A stretch of DNA of 64,000 nt from contig DASVUX010000037.1 of assembly GCA_036386835.1 (NCBI GenBank), positions 61,808 to 125,807 of the forward strand, given 5' to 3'. Below the pieces are notes generated by a model. The model did not search any database, was not told the origin of the DNA, and saw only the letters and a program-made list of their open reading frames with translations. Of the stretch, positions 52,873 through 61,266 are shown piece after piece. The DNA is from 2-12-FULL-35-15 sp036386835 (GTDB lineage Bacteria > Bacteroidota > Bacteroidia > 2-12-FULL-35-15). Made by a program: the position numbers and the translations under genes. Each line of letters begins with the position of its first letter. Positions within the stretch are counted from its first letter, which is position 1.

Positions 52873-53888
52873 CTCATTTCGCCCCGCAGATCAGCTGAAA
52901 GCATTTGTTTGATTGCTTTGCTGTCTTTAGCAGCACCAAGCACATACATCATTTTCGCCACAGCAGCCTCAAGCGTGATATCCGAGCCGCCAATGACGCC
53001 CATCTTCCTGAAGGCAGCACTTGTTGCATATTTGCCCTGTTCCACTTTTCCGGCATTGCACTGGGTTACATTCAGGATTACAACTCCCCGGGATAACGCT
53101 CCTTTTATGGCTTCCAGGAACCATGGCTGCGTTGTTGCATTCCCTGCCCCGAAAGTTTCAAGGATCAAACCCCTCAGGTTTTTTGTATTCAGTACCGCAT
53201 CCACCGCATTGGGAGAAATGCCCGGGAATACTTTCAGGATATTGATATCAGCATTCAGCTTCGTTTGTACGCTTAATTTTTTTGCAGAGGGCTTTTGAAG
53301 CGCAGCCATGTTATATTTCAAATGCACACCGGCTTCCGCAAGTATCGGGTAATTCGGGGATTGAAAAGCCTGGAAATGTTCAGCGTTGTATTTATGTGTT
53401 CGGTTCCCCCTGTATAACTGGTATTCAAAATAGATGCACACTTCTGAAACCACAGGCCTGCCTTTCACTTTCGCTGCAGCGATCTCAATCGCAGTGATCA
53501 GGTTCTCTTTTCCGTCAGTCCGGATCGTTCCGATGGGAAGCTGGGATCCGGTAAGGATAACCGGCTTGGACAGGTTTTCCAGCATAAAGCTCAATGCAGA
53601 AGCGGTAAAGGACATGGTATCACTTCCATGAAGGATCACAAAGCCGTCAAACTTATTATAATTTGATTTTACAGATTCGGCAATCTCAACCCACACTTCC
53701 GGGCTCATATCACTCGAATCAATAGGCTTGCTGAAGGATACTGCAGAAAGATCAACATCGAATTTGTTCAGTTCGGGGATCTGCTGGCTGAGATGCTTAA
53801 AGTCAAACGGCTTTAGCTGCCCGGTCTTCGCATCCTGCATCATCCCGATGGTTCCGCCTGTGTAAATGAGTAATACTTTTGAACGCAT
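52869..53888 (-). CDS. ansA: Type I L-asparaginase
   Basis: A 339-residue cytoplasmic enzyme that hydrolyses asparagine to aspartate and ammonia. The N-terminal threonine motif is at Thr13 (IYTGGTIGMM), and the second motif HGSDTMSFTASALSFML lies near residues 85-101, with the catalytic Thr and Asp and the later Lys in RTDGKENL. There is no signal peptide, which fits the cytoplasmic type I class. It is convergent with the TPR gene, sharing three bases at the stops. It is 99 bases from the TatD gene on the same strand. Confidence 0.92.
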   Translation of the reverse strand: MRSKVLLIYTGGTIGMMQDAKTGQLKPFDFKHLSQQIPELNKFDVDLSAVSFSKPIDSSDMSPEVWVEIAESVKSNYNKFDGFVILHGSDTMSFTASALSFMLENLSKPVILTGSQLPIGTIRTDGKENLITAIEIAAAKVKGRPVVSEVCIYFEYQLYRGNRTHKYNAEHFQAFQSPNYPILAEAGVHLKYNMAALQKPSAKKLSVQTKLNADINILKVFPGISPNAVDAVLNTKNLRGLILETFGAGNATTQPWFLEAIKGALSRGVVILNVTQCNAGKVEQGKYATSAAFRKMGVIGGSDITLEAAVAKMMYVLGAAKDSKAIKQMLSADLRGEMS

Positions 53889-53987
53889 GGTACTGATAAC
53901 GAATTTTTAACGAATGTACGAATCTGTGGGAATACTTTATGTTCAACTCTTAAGAGTAAGACGCGCTTTGTGTCTTGCAATAAAAGA

Positions 53988-54791
53988 TCAAAACCCGAAA
54001 ACCTCTACCGAATTCTGCGTGGTTATTGCAGCAACTTCCTCTACGCTTATCGCCTTGATTTCAGCCACTTTTTGGGCAACGAGCATTAAATAACCGGGCT
54101 CATTCCGTTTGCCCCGGTATGGGGCAGGCGCTAGATACGGGGCATCCGTTTCCAGCACCAGGTGCCTGATGTCAATAGCTTCCACTACTTTATCCAGGCC
54201 GGAATTCTTAAACGTAACAACCCCTCCGATCCCCAGCTTGAAGTTGCTCTTATCAGCCAGGGATGCACCTTCGGGCAACCCGGAAGCTATTACTTCCTCC
54301 GCCTGCTCCACATTCCCGCTGAAACAGTGAAAGATCGCTTTGATATTATCTGCTTTAAATTCATTTACAATCTGCATTGTTTCATCAAAGGCATTCCGTG
54401 AATGGATCACATAAGGCAGGTTGTATTTTTTAGCTAAACCGATCTGCCGCCTGAATGCATCCTGCTGCTGCTCAAAGAATGTTTTGTCCCAATAAAGGTC
54501 AATCCCGATCTCCCCGATTGCCGCGAACTTTCTTTTTCCCAGCCAGTATTCCACCACCTGCAATTCCTGCTGGTAAGTCTGGTTAACGGAACATGGATGA
54601 AGGCCCATCATGGCAAAACATTCCACTGGAAATTGCTTTTCCATCTGGAACATCCCGGGAAGCGATTCACTGTCCACATTCGGAAGAAAGAACCGTTTGA
54701 TCCCGGAAGCGATCGCCTTTTCAACCAGGGACTGGCGGTCTTCCTCAAATTCTTTTGAATAGAGATGAGTGTGCGTATCAGTAAGGATCAT
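53988..54791 (-). CDS. TatD-family metal-dependent hydrolase
   Basis: A 267-residue TIM-barrel enzyme. The metal ligands of the TatD family are visible: His6 and His8 in TDTHTHLYS, the Glu in GEIGIDLYWD, His in VIHSRNAFDE, His in IFHCFSG and Asp in LETDAPYLAP. TatD proteins are DNases with 3'-5' exonuclease activity and are implicated in DNA quality control; other substrates are possible. Length is typical. It is on the same strand as ansA and probably transcribed with it. Confidence 0.93.
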   Translation of the reverse strand: MILTDTHTHLYSKEFEEDRQSLVEKAIASGIKRFFLPNVDSESLPGMFQMEKQFPVECFAMMGLHPCSVNQTYQQELQVVEYWLGKRKFAAIGEIGIDLYWDKTFFEQQQDAFRRQIGLAKKYNLPYVIHSRNAFDETMQIVNEFKADNIKAIFHCFSGNVEQAEEVIASGLPEGASLADKSNFKLGIGGVVTFKNSGLDKVVEAIDIRHLVLETDAPYLAPAPYRGKRNEPGYLMLVAQKVAEIKAISVEEVAAITTQNSVEVFGF

Positions 54792-55035
54792 AAAGGTAAA
54801 ATTACCATTATTATTTTAACCCGATGCCTGGAACAACCCAAATTGTCCATCTCTTTTTTCCTTTCATTTTCATTTATATTTCATTAAATTTGTTCAATGG
54901 ATTGTATCGGTAAATCATTCATTATAGACATAAAGCAGGTTACCAAACGTAACCCCGAATAGATTCTTTCCACGGGCAGCCGTCTGATTTAAAGTCGTCC
55001 AGTTTTCATTTTGACTTTTAACCCTAATTTTTCAA

Positions 55036-56193
55036 ATGCCTATATATCATAAGCTGGGATTATTCCCTCAAAAACGCCACACACAGTTTGAAAAACCGAC
55101 AGGCGGATTATACTATGAGCAGCTCTTCGGGACGGAAGGTTTCCACGGCCACTCCTCCCTGCTTTATCACACGCACAGGCCGACACAGGTAAAAGAGATT
55201 CTCCGGTCCGTTGATGTCACTCCGAAAGTAGCCATCGACAAGAACATCAAGGCATTGCTTCTTAAAGGTTTCCAGGTGAAGCCTGCAGAAGATTTCCTGG
55301 AAAGCCGGAAGTCAATGCTTGTTAATTCCGATTGCACGATCGGCCTTGCCGCACCGCAAAAATCCCTGCGCGATTATTTCTATAAGAATGCAGATGCAGA
55401 TGAAATGCTTTTTATCCACAAGGGAAAAGGCACCTTGCGCACATTAATGGGCAACATCCCGTTTGAGTATGGCGATTATCTTATTATTCCGCGCGGCATG
55501 ATCTACCAGATGGAATTTGAATCAGCCGACAACCGGATCTTTTATGTTGAATCTTACAGCCCGTTTTACACACCAAGAAGATATAAGAATGATTCGGGGC
55601 AGCTGCTCGAACATTCACCATTCTGTGAACGTGATTTTAAGCTCCCTTCAGTGATTGAAACATTTGATGAAAAGGGCGACTTCCTTGTGAAGATCAAAAA
55701 ACAAGGCATGCTGCATGATGTTGTGTATGCCACGCATCCATTTGATGTTGTGGGATGGGATGGATACAACTTCCCTTACGGCTTCAGCATCCATAATTTT
55801 GAACCAATCACAGGTCGCGTACATCAGCCGCCACCGGTTCACCAGACATTTGAAACCTCAACTTTTGTTGTGTGTTCTTTTTGCCCGCGCCTGTATGACT
55901 ATCATCCGAAATCAATCCCGGCACCTTACAATCACAGCAACATCGACAGCGATGAGGTATTGTATTATGTTGATGGTGATTTCATGAGCAGGAACAATAT
56001 AGAACAGGGACACATCACATTGCATCCGAAAGGCATTCCGCACGGACCTGCACCAGGGGCCATGGAAAGAAGCATTGGCCAGACTGTTACACAGGAGCTG
56101 GCAGTAATGGTTGATACTTTTAAACCGCTGATGGTAACTGAAGATGCAATGGCTATCGATGACGGGAAGTACTATAAATCATGGATGGAATAA
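55036..56193 (+). CDS. hmgA: Homogentisate 1,2-dioxygenase
   Basis: A 385-residue non-haem iron dioxygenase that opens the aromatic ring of homogentisate in tyrosine and phenylalanine breakdown. The start MPIYHKLG..P.KRHTQFEKP.GGLYYEQLFGTEGFHG is the form found in Bacteroidota, and HPKGIPHGPAPGAMERSIG contains conserved C-terminal residues. It is shorter than the ~440-residue enzymes of Proteobacteria and animals, and I could not map all iron ligands with certainty. It is followed by hppD, which makes its substrate. Its last ~75 bases are partly duplicated just downstream. Confidence 0.9.
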   Translation: MPIYHKLGLFPQKRHTQFEKPTGGLYYEQLFGTEGFHGHSSLLYHTHRPTQVKEILRSVDVTPKVAIDKNIKALLLKGFQVKPAEDFLESRKSMLVNSDCTIGLAAPQKSLRDYFYKNADADEMLFIHKGKGTLRTLMGNIPFEYGDYLIIPRGMIYQMEFESADNRIFYVESYSPFYTPRRYKNDSGQLLEHSPFCERDFKLPSVIETFDEKGDFLVKIKKQGMLHDVVYATHPFDVVGWDGYNFPYGFSIHNFEPITGRVHQPPPVHQTFETSTFVVCSFCPRLYDYHPKSIPAPYNHSNIDSDEVLYYVDGDFMSRNNIEQGHITLHPKGIPHGPAPGAMERSIGQTVTQELAVMVDTFKPLMVTEDAMAIDDGKYYKSWME

Positions 56194-56335
56194 ACTAAAT
56201 GTCATTCCGACCGCAGCGGAGGAATCTTTAAATCGCTGATGGTCATGAAGATGTAATGGCAACGATGAAGAGAAGTACTATAAACCGTGGACGGAATAAA
56301 CTGAATGTCATTCCGACCGCAGCGGAGGAATCTTT
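56120..56335. repeat. Tandem duplication of the hmgA 3' end plus dispersed repeat
   Basis: The segment from about 56120 to 56229 recurs at about 56227-56335. Unit 1 holds the last 24 codons of hmgA (CTGATGGT...AAGTACTATAAA...TGGAATAAAC) and a 29-base element beginning GTCATTCCGACCGCAG (56201-56229). Unit 2 has a diverged copy of the coding tail, with a frameshift near its start, and an identical element at 56307-56335. The spacing is 106 bases. Confidence 0.85.
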
Positions 56336-56405
56336 TTATTACTAATAAGGTTCGGCAAGTCCGAAATGATTCGAAAAAAAATAAAAATTCATAAAAAATA
56401 AGAAC

Positions 56406-57566
56406 ATGTCGAAAGAAATAAAAAATGTAGAATACGGTTTGGAAAAAATATTTGAAGGCGCGCAGGATTTTCTTCCTTTACTGGGTACCGATTACGTGGA
56501 ATTTTATGTGGGCAATGCAAAACAGGCCGCTCATTATTATAAAACGGCATTCGGTTATCAATCCTACGCATACGCTGGATTGGAAACAGGCTTAAGGGAT
56601 CGCACCTCTTATGTATTGAAACAGGATAAGATCAGGCTGGTGCTTACAACAGCTCTTACGAGTGATTCACCAATTGGGGAACATGTAAAGAAGCATGGTG
56701 ACGGAGTGAAAGTGATCGCATTGTGGGTTGAAGATGCGCGGAAGTCGTGGGAAGAAACAACGAAGCGCGGTGCCAAATCATACATGGAACCTACCGTTGA
56801 AAAAGACGAGCATGGTGAAGTGGTCCGCTCGGGAATCTATACGTATGGTGAAACGGTTCATATGTTCGTGGAAAGAAAGAACTACAAAGGAGAATTTCTG
56901 CCCGGCTTCAAAAAGTGGGAAAGCAATTACAACCCTGCACCCGTTGGATTAAAGTTCATTGACCACATGGTTGGGAATGTCGGCTGGAACCAGATGAATG
57001 CTACTGTAAAATGGTATGAAGAAGTGATGGGATTTGTGAATTTCCTGTCGTTCGATGACAAGCAGATCACAACCGAATACTCTGCCCTGATGAGCAAGGT
57101 GATGAGCAATGGCAACGGAAGAATAAAATTCCCTATCAATGAGCCTGCAGAAGGAAAGAAAAAATCACAGATCGAGGAATATATTGATTTTTATGAAGGC
57201 GCAGGAGTGCAGCACCTGGCACTGGCAACAGATGACATTATAAAGACCGTATCCGAATTAAGAGCGCGCGGGGTAGAATTCCTTCCTCCTCCTCCGCAGG
57301 CGTATTACGATGATATTCCGAACAGGTTAGGTTCTCATATGAGCATCATGAAAGAAGATATTTCCAAGCTACAGGAATTATCTATCCTTGTTGATGCGGA
57401 TGAAGATGGTTACCTGTTACAGATCTTCACGAAACCTGTAGAAGACCGCCCAACCCTGTTTTACGAGATCATCCTGCGTATGGGTGCAAAAGGGTTCGGT
57501 GCAGGTAATTTCAAGGCATTGTTCGAATCGATTGAAAGAGAGCAGGCCAAGAGAGGAACACTTTAA
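56406..57566 (+). CDS. hppD: 4-hydroxyphenylpyruvate dioxygenase
   Basis: A 386-residue Fe(II) enzyme that converts 4-hydroxyphenylpyruvate to homogentisate. It has two vicinal-oxygen-chelate halves; the C-terminal half holds the iron ligands near His187 (FIDHMVGNV), His269 (GVQHLALATDDI) and Glu353 (PTLFYEII). The C-terminal GFGAGNFKALFESIEREQ... segment is the family ending. It lies 212 bases after hmgA with the same direction; the gap is taken up by the duplicated hmgA tail. Maleylacetoacetate and fumarylacetoacetate steps are not in the window. A terminator follows. Confidence 0.95.
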   Translation: MSKEIKNVEYGLEKIFEGAQDFLPLLGTDYVEFYVGNAKQAAHYYKTAFGYQSYAYAGLETGLRDRTSYVLKQDKIRLVLTTALTSDSPIGEHVKKHGDGVKVIALWVEDARKSWEETTKRGAKSYMEPTVEKDEHGEVVRSGIYTYGETVHMFVERKNYKGEFLPGFKKWESNYNPAPVGLKFIDHMVGNVGWNQMNATVKWYEEVMGFVNFLSFDDKQITTEYSALMSKVMSNGNGRIKFPINEPAEGKKKSQIEEYIDFYEGAGVQHLALATDDIIKTVSELRARGVEFLPPPPQAYYDDIPNRLGSHMSIMKEDISKLQELSILVDADEDGYLLQIFTKPVEDRPTLFYEIILRMGAKGFGAGNFKALFESIEREQAKRGTL

Positions 57567-57592
57567 CCGGGGAATTAATCAACATGCCTTCC

Positions 57593-57627
57593 AATCCCGC
57601 TTCGCAGTAACGAAGCGGGATTTTTTC
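57593..57627 (+). terminator. Terminator downstream of hppD
   Basis: A 12-bp perfect stem (AATCCCGCTTCG with CGAAGCGGGATT) closes a 6-base loop and runs into a T-rich stretch, 27 bases after the hppD stop. Confidence 0.9.
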
Positions 57628-57671
57628 TTCTTTTTTCCGTCCAAATTGAGTAAATTCGTTGCAGATACCGG

Positions 57672-60548
57672 ATGCGCCAGACAATCAAAATCACCTTTCT
57701 TTTCACCTTTGCTTTCCTCCTGCTTTTCAAAGGAGGAACAGCGCAGGATAAGCCCGTGATTGATTCGCTCCTGGATGAGGTCGCTGGTCAGAAGGAAGAC
57801 CGGCCCCGCGCAGATGCAATGCTCGCACTTGCTGTGGAATACATTAACGTAGATGCAAAAAAAGCATATGAATATGCAAAGCGTGCCGAAGGACTTTCAG
57901 AGAAGATCAATTATACACGCGGTGAAGTGGAAGCCATTAACCTGCTGGCAACACTCGACAATAACGAAGGCAAGTATGCGGATGCCCTCCTTAAGCTTAA
58001 AACTGCGCTGCAGATCGCAGAGGCCGCTAAAGATGAGATAGCCATTGCAAAATGTTTCCTTAACATCGGTGATGTTTACTCTACCCTGAAGAACAATGAA
58101 AAGGCGGTAAATAATTATCAGCAGGCATACACCCTGTTCCTCAGGGCAAAGGATTACAACAACAGTATTACTGCGCTTAACCGGATTGGCAACAGGAACA
58201 TGGACATCGGCAACGTTTTGTCCGATACAACTTATTTTTTTAATGCCATACAGCTTTACTCAAAAGCATTTAACCTGGCCGTCAGGATAAATGACAAAAA
58301 CAAAATCATCAATTCATATGTGAATCTTGCGGATGCATACAATATCCTGGGAGTTGTCACAGGGAATAAAACCTACTTCTTTCACTCGCTTGACAATTCC
58401 CTTCACGGCCTGAAACTCTCAAGGGAAAACAAGAATATCCGCCTGGAAGCATTAAACAACATTAACATAGGAGATACATATGCCAAACTCGGCCAGCCGT
58501 TCAAGTCAATCCGGTTTTATGAAGAAGCGCTTGAAAAGTATGAGCAGGTTGGTGATAAAACATGGCTTCAGAACACTTATACTTTTCTCGGGAAGGCTTA
58601 TTTCGCGCTTAAGAATTATGACAAGGCTGTTGACGCGATAAACAAGAGTATCCGGCTTTCAGAAGAGCAAAAGCTCACCGTTTACTTAAGAGACAATTAC
58701 AAACTGCTTTCAGATATCTATGCTGATAAAAAAGACAATACACGCTCGCTTGATTATCTGCGTTTACACTCAAATTATAAAGACAGCATCTTCAATGAGA
58801 GCTCGGCCTTAAATGTGGCGCGGCTCCAGACAGAATTTGAATTTGAACGCAAGAACCAGGAGATTGAATTACTGAAAAAGAATACGGAGATCCAGGATGA
58901 GAAGATCAAGAACCAGGCAATCCAAAGGAACCTGCTGATCCTTGGGATCCTGATCGCACTTGCAGGCCTGATCATTATCTACTATCGTTACTGGGAGAAG
59001 AATAAGCTCCAGTCCGCTATCATAAAAGCGAAGGAAGCTGCTGAACAGGCCAAGGAAACACAGGAGCAGTTCCTTGCAAATACCAGCCATGAGATCCGCA
59101 CACCCATGAACGGCATCATAGGCATGACCAACCAATTAAAAGACACTGCCCTCACTGCCGAGCAGATGGAATATATCAGCGCTATCAACGAATCGGCCAA
59201 CAGCCTGCTGGTTCTGATAAATGATTTGCTCGATCTATCGAAGATCAATGCAGGTAAAATGACCTTCGAGAAAAAAGCCTTCCGCTTATCCGACCTTTTT
59301 AAAAACCTTGTCTATTCCCTGCAGTATCGCTCTACCGAAAAGAACATCCGCCTTATTTCAAGTATTGATGAAGCGATCCCTGCTGCGCTTATAGGAGATC
59401 CTGTAAGGCTGAACCAGGTATTGCTGAACCTTACAGGAAATGCGATCAAGTTCACCGAAAAAGGGGAAGTGAAGATTGTCGCGAAGCTGCTCAGAGATGA
59501 CGGCAGCGACCTGCATATTTTGTTCAGCGTACAGGATACCGGAATCGGAATCCAGGAAAGTAAGCTCAACACCATCTTTGAAAGCTTTACCCAGGTAAAT
59601 GCACGCACTACCCGAAAATATGGTGGAACGGGGCTGGGCCTCACTATTGCCAAACAACTCATAGAACAGCAGGGCGGCACAATATCGGTCAGCAGCAAAG
59701 TGAATGAAGGTTCGATATTCACATTTACGCTGCAGTTTAAAAAGCTTGCACGGAATGTAAAAGAACGGGATATCAGCAGCATCCAGGCGGCAGACTTTAA
59801 CCAGCCGAACCTTAATTCCATTGCTGTGCTGGTTATAGACGACAACAAGGTGAATCAACGCGTTGCTGCCCTCACTATCCAGAAATGGAACGCCAAGGTG
59901 GATGTAGCTGACAATGCTAAAGCAGCCTATGAAAAGCTGTCGGAGAAGAAATTCGACCTGATCCTGATGGATGTTACAATGCCTGATATTGACGGCTTTG
60001 AGGCGACCAAGCATATCCGCAGGAAAATGGCCGCACCGGTGAACAAGATCCCGATCATTGCCATGACGGCTTCTGCGCTTATCGGTGACCGCGAAAAATG
60101 TATTGCTGTGGGCATGAACGAATATGTGTCAAAGCCTTTCAATCCCGAAGAGCTGTATGACAAGATCGTGAAAACGATCCCGATGGGCAGGATCAGCAAC
60201 GCACCGGTGATCGACCTTTCACTGCTGAATGAGCGAGCAGAAGGTGATAAGAATTACCTGAAAGAGATCATGGGAAGCTATATTGAAGAGATGCCCCATT
60301 ATGTTGAGGAGATGCGGCAGTTCGTAAACACAGGGAACATAACTGCTATCGGGCCCCAGGCCCATAAAATGAAAAGCCCGGCAAAGCTGTTGGGCGCGTT
60401 TGAGCTTAATCTCCAGCTCGAATTTATTGAAAAGAACATTACGGCCAGCGGGTTAAGCGAGCCGATGCTGCTGAAAATAGAAAAAATGAATGAACAATGC
60501 CTTAAAACCGTTAAAGCGCTGGGAAAAGAGCTCGAAAAGATCGGTTAA
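57672..60548 (+). CDS. TPR hybrid histidine kinase with REC and Hpt domains
   Basis: A 958-residue membrane sensor. A signal peptide or first helix (FTFAFLLLFKGGTAQ) precedes a periplasmic region of about nine TPR-like repeats (40-380). A coil and a transmembrane helix near 423-445 (LLILGILIALAGLIIIYY) lead to HisKA (His in ANTSHEIRTPMNGIIGM near 476), HATPase (LLNLTGNAIKF, VQDTGIGI, YGGTGLGLTIAKQL), a receiver domain near 717-835 (VLVIDDNKVNQRVA, LILMDVTMPDIDG, YVSKPFN) and an Hpt domain whose His is in GPQAHKMKSPAKLLGA near 897. All parts of a phosphorelay are present in one chain. The ATG at 57672 follows the hppD terminator. Confidence 0.93.
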   Translation: MRQTIKITFLFTFAFLLLFKGGTAQDKPVIDSLLDEVAGQKEDRPRADAMLALAVEYINVDAKKAYEYAKRAEGLSEKINYTRGEVEAINLLATLDNNEGKYADALLKLKTALQIAEAAKDEIAIAKCFLNIGDVYSTLKNNEKAVNNYQQAYTLFLRAKDYNNSITALNRIGNRNMDIGNVLSDTTYFFNAIQLYSKAFNLAVRINDKNKIINSYVNLADAYNILGVVTGNKTYFFHSLDNSLHGLKLSRENKNIRLEALNNINIGDTYAKLGQPFKSIRFYEEALEKYEQVGDKTWLQNTYTFLGKAYFALKNYDKAVDAINKSIRLSEEQKLTVYLRDNYKLLSDIYADKKDNTRSLDYLRLHSNYKDSIFNESSALNVARLQTEFEFERKNQEIELLKKNTEIQDEKIKNQAIQRNLLILGILIALAGLIIIYYRYWEKNKLQSAIIKAKEAAEQAKETQEQFLANTSHEIRTPMNGIIGMTNQLKDTALTAEQMEYISAINESANSLLVLINDLLDLSKINAGKMTFEKKAFRLSDLFKNLVYSLQYRSTEKNIRLISSIDEAIPAALIGDPVRLNQVLLNLTGNAIKFTEKGEVKIVAKLLRDDGSDLHILFSVQDTGIGIQESKLNTIFESFTQVNARTTRKYGGTGLGLTIAKQLIEQQGGTISVSSKVNEGSIFTFTLQFKKLARNVKERDISSIQAADFNQPNLNSIAVLVIDDNKVNQRVAALTIQKWNAKVDVADNAKAAYEKLSEKKFDLILMDVTMPDIDGFEATKHIRRKMAAPVNKIPIIAMTASALIGDREKCIAVGMNEYVSKPFNPEELYDKIVKTIPMGRISNAPVIDLSLLNERAEGDKNYLKEIMGSYIEEMPHYVEEMRQFVNTGNITAIGPQAHKMKSPAKLLGAFELNLQLEFIEKNITASGLSEPMLLKIEKMNEQCLKTVKALGKELEKIG

Positions 60549-60618
60549 AAGCTATTTATAAACTTATTTTTATTTAACGTTTATTTTTAAGTACTTTGTT
60601 AGAGCTAAACCAACCGGG

Positions 60619-61212
60619 ATGATCAGGAAATTATTATTTTCAGTCGCAGTGCTTTCAACATTTACTGCATGCAAGCAGGAAACTGCTTTTAAAGAAGTGA
60701 AAGTAAATAACCGTTATGCCATTTCTATCCCTGAGTATCTTCAGCCCTGTGTTGACCTTCATGCAGACGCCTCATTCCAATACCAGAATACAGATAAGGA
60801 TATCTATGCCTTTGTAATTGATGAACGGAAAAAGACAATGGTGAGCTATGATCTTGAATACGATATCGATCTGTACTTTAAGAACATTGCTTCCCAGCCT
60901 TTTCACGAAACAATTAAGAATGGCAATGTAAGTGAGCCCAAGAAAGAAAAGATCGGAGGGAATAATGCCCTCGTGAGTGAAATAACAGGAAGTGTTGACG
61001 GCATTGACGTATATTATAAAATGGGGGTAATAGAAACTCCTTATGCTTTTTACCAGATCCTAACATGGACAAGGGCAGACAAAAAAGCTGAGTTTGGCCA
61101 TGACATGGAAAGCATGATAGAATCCTTTAAAGAGCTGCCTCAGCCTGAAAGCGAGCTGCCTCAGCCACATATACAGGAACAGATTCAGGACTCCGTAAAA
61201 TCGGCAAGCTAA
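60619..61212 (+). CDS. Small lipoprotein of unknown function
   Basis: A 197-residue protein with a lipobox before Cys19 (LSTFTACKQ). The mature part has the pattern of a PsbP/DUF1795-like domain: RYAISIPEYLQP at the start, FVIDERKK, IGGNNALVSEITG in the middle and DMESMIESFKEL at the end. A short internal repeat (ELPQPES, ELPQPHI) precedes the C-terminus. Such lipoproteins are common in Bacteroidota and their role is unknown. A terminator follows. Confidence 0.75.
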   Translation: MIRKLLFSVAVLSTFTACKQETAFKEVKVNNRYAISIPEYLQPCVDLHADASFQYQNTDKDIYAFVIDERKKTMVSYDLEYDIDLYFKNIASQPFHETIKNGNVSEPKKEKIGGNNALVSEITGSVDGIDVYYKMGVIETPYAFYQILTWTRADKKAEFGHDMESMIESFKELPQPESELPQPHIQEQIQDSVKSAS

Positions 61213-61218
61213 AAATAA

Positions 61219-61246
61219 AAGGCTCCCATACGGGAGCCTTTTTTAA
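61219..61246. terminator. Terminator between convergent genes
   Basis: A 9-bp perfect stem (AAGGCTCCC with GGGAGCCTT) with a 4-base loop, flanked by A-rich sequence on the left and T on the right, can serve both the lipoprotein and the convergent T9SS gene. Confidence 0.85.
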
Positions 61247-61266
61247 TCTAATTCTTTGCAAGCCTG

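Noticed and set aside
59312..60014. Long minus-strand frames opposite the hybrid kinase
   Set aside because: Shadows of the kinase and receiver domains, whose motifs are intact on the plus strand.
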